Of a DNA stretch of 32,059 nucleotides, positions 29,402-32,059 are shown piece after piece. Source of the DNA: Deltaproteobacteria bacterium (GTDB taxonomy: Bacteria; Desulfobacterota; Syntrophia; Syntrophales; UBA5619); NCBI GenBank assembly GCA_026388375.1, contig JAPLJX010000101.1:1-32059 (forward strand). Reading direction: 5' to 3'. The stretch's first letter is position 1, and each line of letters starts with the position of its first letter. The notes below the pieces were generated by a model, which saw only the letters and a program-made list of their open reading frames with translations, did no database searches and was not told where the DNA came from. The position numbers and the translations under genes were made by a program.

Positions 29402-30689
29402 GCATGGACAAGACGCCACAGAAACTGGAACAGAAGCTGTCGCGAAGAAAAAGCACGCACCGGACCTCCGGGAGGTCGTCCTCGTCGGGGCCTGCCGGAC
29501 CCCCTACGGCCGCTTCGGCGGTGCGCTGAAGGGATTTGCCGCACCCGAACTCGGCGCCCTGGCGATCCAGGAGGTCCTCCGCCGGACGAACGGCAAGGTG
29601 AGCCCGGGCGACGTGGACTACGTCTTCATGGGGCAGGTCGTCACCGCCGGGTGCGGCCAGGTTCCCAGCCGCCAGGCGACGATCCTGGCGGGGCTTCCCG
29701 AGTCGGTCCCCAGCATCACCGTGAACAAGGTCTGCTCCTCCGGGATCAAGACGGTCGATCTCGCCTGCCAGATGATCCAGCTCGGCCGGGCCGACATCTG
29801 CATCGCCGGCGGCCAGGAGAGCATGACCAACGCCCCTTTCGGCCTGACGGAGATGCGCTGGGGAAGCCGGATGGGCCTCCCCTCGCGCCCCGTTCTGGAC
29901 CTGATGGTGAACGACGGCCTCTGGTGCGCCTTCTACAACCGCCACATGGCGCTCCACGGCTCGGAGGTGGCGGACGAGTTCGGTTTCAGCCGCGCGGACC
30001 AGGACGAATGGGCTCTCCATTCCCAGTTGGCCGCGGTCGACGCGATGAAGGCGGGGCGGCTGGACGACGAGATCTTCCCCGTCGAGATCCGGGAAGGAAA
30101 AAAAATCTCGGTGCTGAGTCAGGATGAAGGCCCAAGGCCGGAGACGACGATCGAGGGGCTGGCCAAGTTGCCGCCGGTCTTCGGCCACACAAGCACGGTC
30201 ACCGGCCTGCCGGGGAGCGTCACCGCCGGGAACGCCCCGGGGGTCAACGACGGGGGGGACGTCTGCCTGCTGATGAGCGCCGAGAAGGCCGCGGAGCTGG
30301 GGATCAAACCCCTCTGCACGATCCTTGACTACGCGGAGGTTTCGCAGCCGCCGAAGGACATCGCCACAGTCCCGGGCCTGGCCATCCGGAAGATCCTGGA
30401 GCAGAACGACATGACCCTCGGCGGGGTCGACTTGGTCGAGATCAACGAGGCGTTCGCCGCGGTCGTCCTGGTCAGCGCCCGGTCGATCCTGGGGATGACG
30501 AAGGAGGAGATGTTCGCGAAGGTCAACGTCAACGGGAGCGCCATCGCCTACGGTCACCCAATCGGAGCTACGGGGGCGCGGATTCTGATGACGCTTGTCT
30601 ATGAGCTCCGACGGCGCGGCGGGGGGCTGGGCGTCTGCGGCATCTGCTCCGGCGCCGCCCAGGGCGACGCAATACTGATCCGGGTGTAA
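29379..30689 (+). CDS. Acetyl-CoA C-acyltransferase (thiolase) 1
   Basis: This protein of about 436 residues reads [20 protein letters not shown], the thiolase start. It has the acyl-accepting Cys in [25 protein letters not shown] and the catalytic His in [13 protein letters not shown]. The terminal Cys lies in [10 protein letters not shown], where most relatives have GGG. It cleaves or condenses beta-ketoacyl-CoA. No ATG lies in frame before REVV. TTG 29379, with GAGGGAGG 6 nt upstream, is the best start, adding about 35 residues of no recognised function. It overlaps the end of the ligase. The start is uncertain. Confidence 0.85.
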   Translation: MWKRLENEHGQDATETGTEAVAKKKHAPDLREVVLVGACRTPYGRFGGALKGFAAPELGALAIQEVLRRTNGKVSPGDVDYVFMGQVVTAGCGQVPSRQATILAGLPESVPSITVNKVCSSGIKTVDLACQMIQLGRADICIAGGQESMTNAPFGLTEMRWGSRMGLPSRPVLDLMVNDGLWCAFYNRHMALHGSEVADEFGFSRADQDEWALHSQLAAVDAMKAGRLDDEIFPVEIREGKKISVLSQDEGPRPETTIEGLAKLPPVFGHTSTVTGLPGSVTAGNAPGVNDGGDVCLLMSAEKAAELGIKPLCTILDYAEVSQPPKDIATVPGLAIRKILEQNDMTLGGVDLVEINEAFAAVVLVSARSILGMTKEEMFAKVNVNGSAIAYGHPIGATGARILMTLVYELRRRGGGLGVCGICSGAAQGDAILIRV

Positions 30690-30706
30690 CTTTGGAAAGG
30701 AGACGA

Positions 30707-32005
30707 ATGCTGATGAGAGACGTTGTGATCGTAAGCGGGGCGAGGACCGCCGTGGGCAGTTTCGGTGGATCGCTCAAAGGTGTCCGGGCCGTCGATATGG
30801 GGGCGCTGGTCATCAAAGAGGCCATCCGGAGGGCCGGTCTCCGGCCGGATGTGAGCGCCGCCGTCCGCGCCTGCCGTCCGGACGTTTTCCGGGATACGGA
30901 CAAGACGGAAATCCATAAGAAATATTACGATTATCCCAAAACCGCCGCCCCTGTCTATTTCGACGAGTGCATCATCGGAAACGTCCTCCAGGCGGGGTTG
31001 GGACAGAACCCGGGCCGCCAGGCCGGCATCTACGCGGGCCTGCCCGAGGAGACCAACGCGATCACCGTCAACAAGGTTTGCGCCTCCGGAATGAAGGCGA
31101 TCACGCTCGCCGCCCAGTCCATCAAGGCAGGCGACGCGGAGGCCGTCGTGGCGGGCGGCATGGAGAATATGAGCGACGCCCCCTTCGCCCTCCCGGACGC
31201 CCGCTGGGGGTACCGGATGAGCATGCCCTTCGGGAAGATCACCGACCTGGTCGTCTTCGACGGCCTCTACGAGATCTTCAACGGCTACCACATGGGGTTC
31301 ACGGCGGAGAACATCGCCGCCCGCTGCGGGATCACCCGCCGGGAGCAGGATGAACTGGCGCTCATAAGCCACCAGCGGGCGCGCGCCGCGATCGCGAGCG
31401 GCGCCATCGACGACGAGATCGTCCCGGTGATGATCCCCCAGAAGAAGGGGGAACCGGTCGCCTTCCGGACGGATGAGCGGCCGATGGAGACCTCGCTCGA
31501 AAAGTTGGCCAAGCTCGCACCCGCCTCCAAAAAGGAAGGGGGAACGGTCACCGCCGGAAACGCCTCCGGAATCAACGACGGTGCCGCCGCGGTCGTCGTC
31601 ATGGCGGCAGACAAGGCCAAAGAACTGGGCCTCAAGCCGCTCGCCCGGATCAGAGGGTATGCGGCGGGCGGCGTCGATCCGGCCTACATGGGACTGGGAC
31701 CGATTCCGGCGACGCGGAAGCTCCTCGGCAACCTGGGTCTCACAATAAAGGACATCGACCTTGTCGAGCTGAACGAGGCCTTCGCCGTCCAGGCGATCGC
31801 CTGCATGCGGGAGCTGGGGATCGGCCTCGACAAATGCAACCTGAACGGCAGCGGCATCTCGATCGGCCACCCGGTAGGCTGCACCGGCGCCCGGATCACC
31901 TACAGCCTCGCCGTGCAGCTTCAAAAACGGGATCTCAACCTCGGGCTCGCGACGCTCTGCATCGGCGGCGGTCAGGGAATGGCGATCCTTCTTGAACGGG
32001 TGTAA
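30707..32005 (+). CDS. Acetyl-CoA C-acyltransferase (thiolase) 2
   Basis: This 432-residue thiolase begins [20 protein letters not shown]. It has [18 protein letters not shown] (active Cys), [23 protein letters not shown] (His) and [13 protein letters not shown] (terminal Cys). AAGGAG is 4 nt before ATG 30707. Between residues about 45 and 85 it has an extra charged segment ([16 protein letters not shown]) before [12 protein letters not shown]. This makes it longer than the usual 390 residues and is a subfamily-type insertion. It sits in tandem with thiolase 1 and before an acyl-CoA dehydrogenase, consistent with a degradative acyl-CoA operon. Confidence 0.9.
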   Translation: MLMRDVVIVSGARTAVGSFGGSLKGVRAVDMGALVIKEAIRRAGLRPDVSAAVRACRPDVFRDTDKTEIHKKYYDYPKTAAPVYFDECIIGNVLQAGLGQNPGRQAGIYAGLPEETNAITVNKVCASGMKAITLAAQSIKAGDAEAVVAGGMENMSDAPFALPDARWGYRMSMPFGKITDLVVFDGLYEIFNGYHMGFTAENIAARCGITRREQDELALISHQRARAAIASGAIDDEIVPVMIPQKKGEPVAFRTDERPMETSLEKLAKLAPASKKEGGTVTAGNASGINDGAAAVVVMAADKAKELGLKPLARIRGYAAGGVDPAYMGLGPIPATRKLLGNLGLTIKDIDLVELNEAFAVQAIACMRELGIGLDKCNLNGSGISIGHPVGCTGARITYSLAVQLQKRDLNLGLATLCIGGGQGMAILLERV

Positions 32006-32031
32006 TCCAATTCAAATAAAGGAGGCTCCCT

Positions 32032-32059
32032 ATGAATTTCGCACCCACGGAAGAACAGA
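32032..32059 (+). CDS. Acyl-CoA dehydrogenase start (partial)
   Basis: Only nine codons are in the window: MNFAPTEEQ. AAGGAGG lies 6 nt before the ATG. The M-x-F-x-x-TEEQ opening and the position after two thiolases point to an acyl-CoA dehydrogenase; this is based on very little sequence. Confidence 0.6.

Noticed and set aside
27899-31924. Long minus-strand open frames opposite the ligase and thiolases (506, 410 and 441 codons)
   Set aside because: They are Asp/Gly/Arg/His-rich antisense frames over strongly conserved plus-strand enzymes; no domain pattern.
1-32059. tRNA, rRNA or complete insertion sequence
   Set aside because: No cloverleaf, rRNA or transposase-like reading frame with terminal inverted repeats was recognised.

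Overview
The window most resembles a chromosome segment of a Syntrophales/Desulfobacterota-type (deltaproteobacterial) anaerobe. This is inferred from a fatty-acid/acyl-CoA degradation cluster with tandem thiolases, a MarR-type regulator of the EPS-associated kind, a secreted protein with a CFIATA-YGS C-terminal domain, and LPS-assembly genes. No rRNA or tRNA gene was seen.

Layout. (1) 1-6.6 kb is a plastic, mostly minus-strand zone. It holds an intact nucleotide-sugar dehydrogenase (open at the left edge), three small toxin-antitoxin-like pairs, a deleted second copy of the dehydrogenase, an orphan parB, a sugar-nucleotide epimerase and an AbiEii-type nucleotidyltransferase pair. A directly repeated element of about 38 bp (six copies, one orientation) separates the modules and in places supplies gene ends. 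A 65-nt perfect palindrome sits in frame inside the dehydrogenase. (2) 6.6-17.8 kb is a compact minus-strand type II secretion operon transcribed gspE-F-G-H-I-J-K-L-M-C-D. It is led by a tightly linked gene for a secreted beta-propeller protein (17.8-19.5 kb). (3) 19.6-26.0 kb is an LPS/EPS locus: a MarR-like regulator, a GT2, a GT9 heptosyltransferase-like and a WaaE/KdtX-like GT2 on the minus strand, with a GT39-like membrane glycosyltransferase and a GT4 diverging on the plus strand. It ends in a truncated methyltransferase start. (4) 26.1-27.6 kb carries a lipid A acyltransferase and a YtfJ-like exported protein on the minus strand, with a 3' remnant of a second YtfJ-like gene beyond the acyltransferase. 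(5) 27.9-32.06 kb is a GC-rich plus-strand beta-oxidation-type operon: acyl-CoA ligase (interrupted by an in-frame TAG), two thiolases and the start of an acyl-CoA dehydrogenase.

How it fits together. The glycosyltransferases, acyltransferase, epimerase and nucleotide-sugar dehydrogenase would build the outer envelope. The Gsp machinery spans that envelope, and the beta-propeller protein at the head of its operon is a natural candidate cargo. The acyl-CoA genes are a separate catabolic unit. Most second-look signals lie at module junctions: duplication scars, fragments, repeat-derived gene ends, and the damaged ligase.
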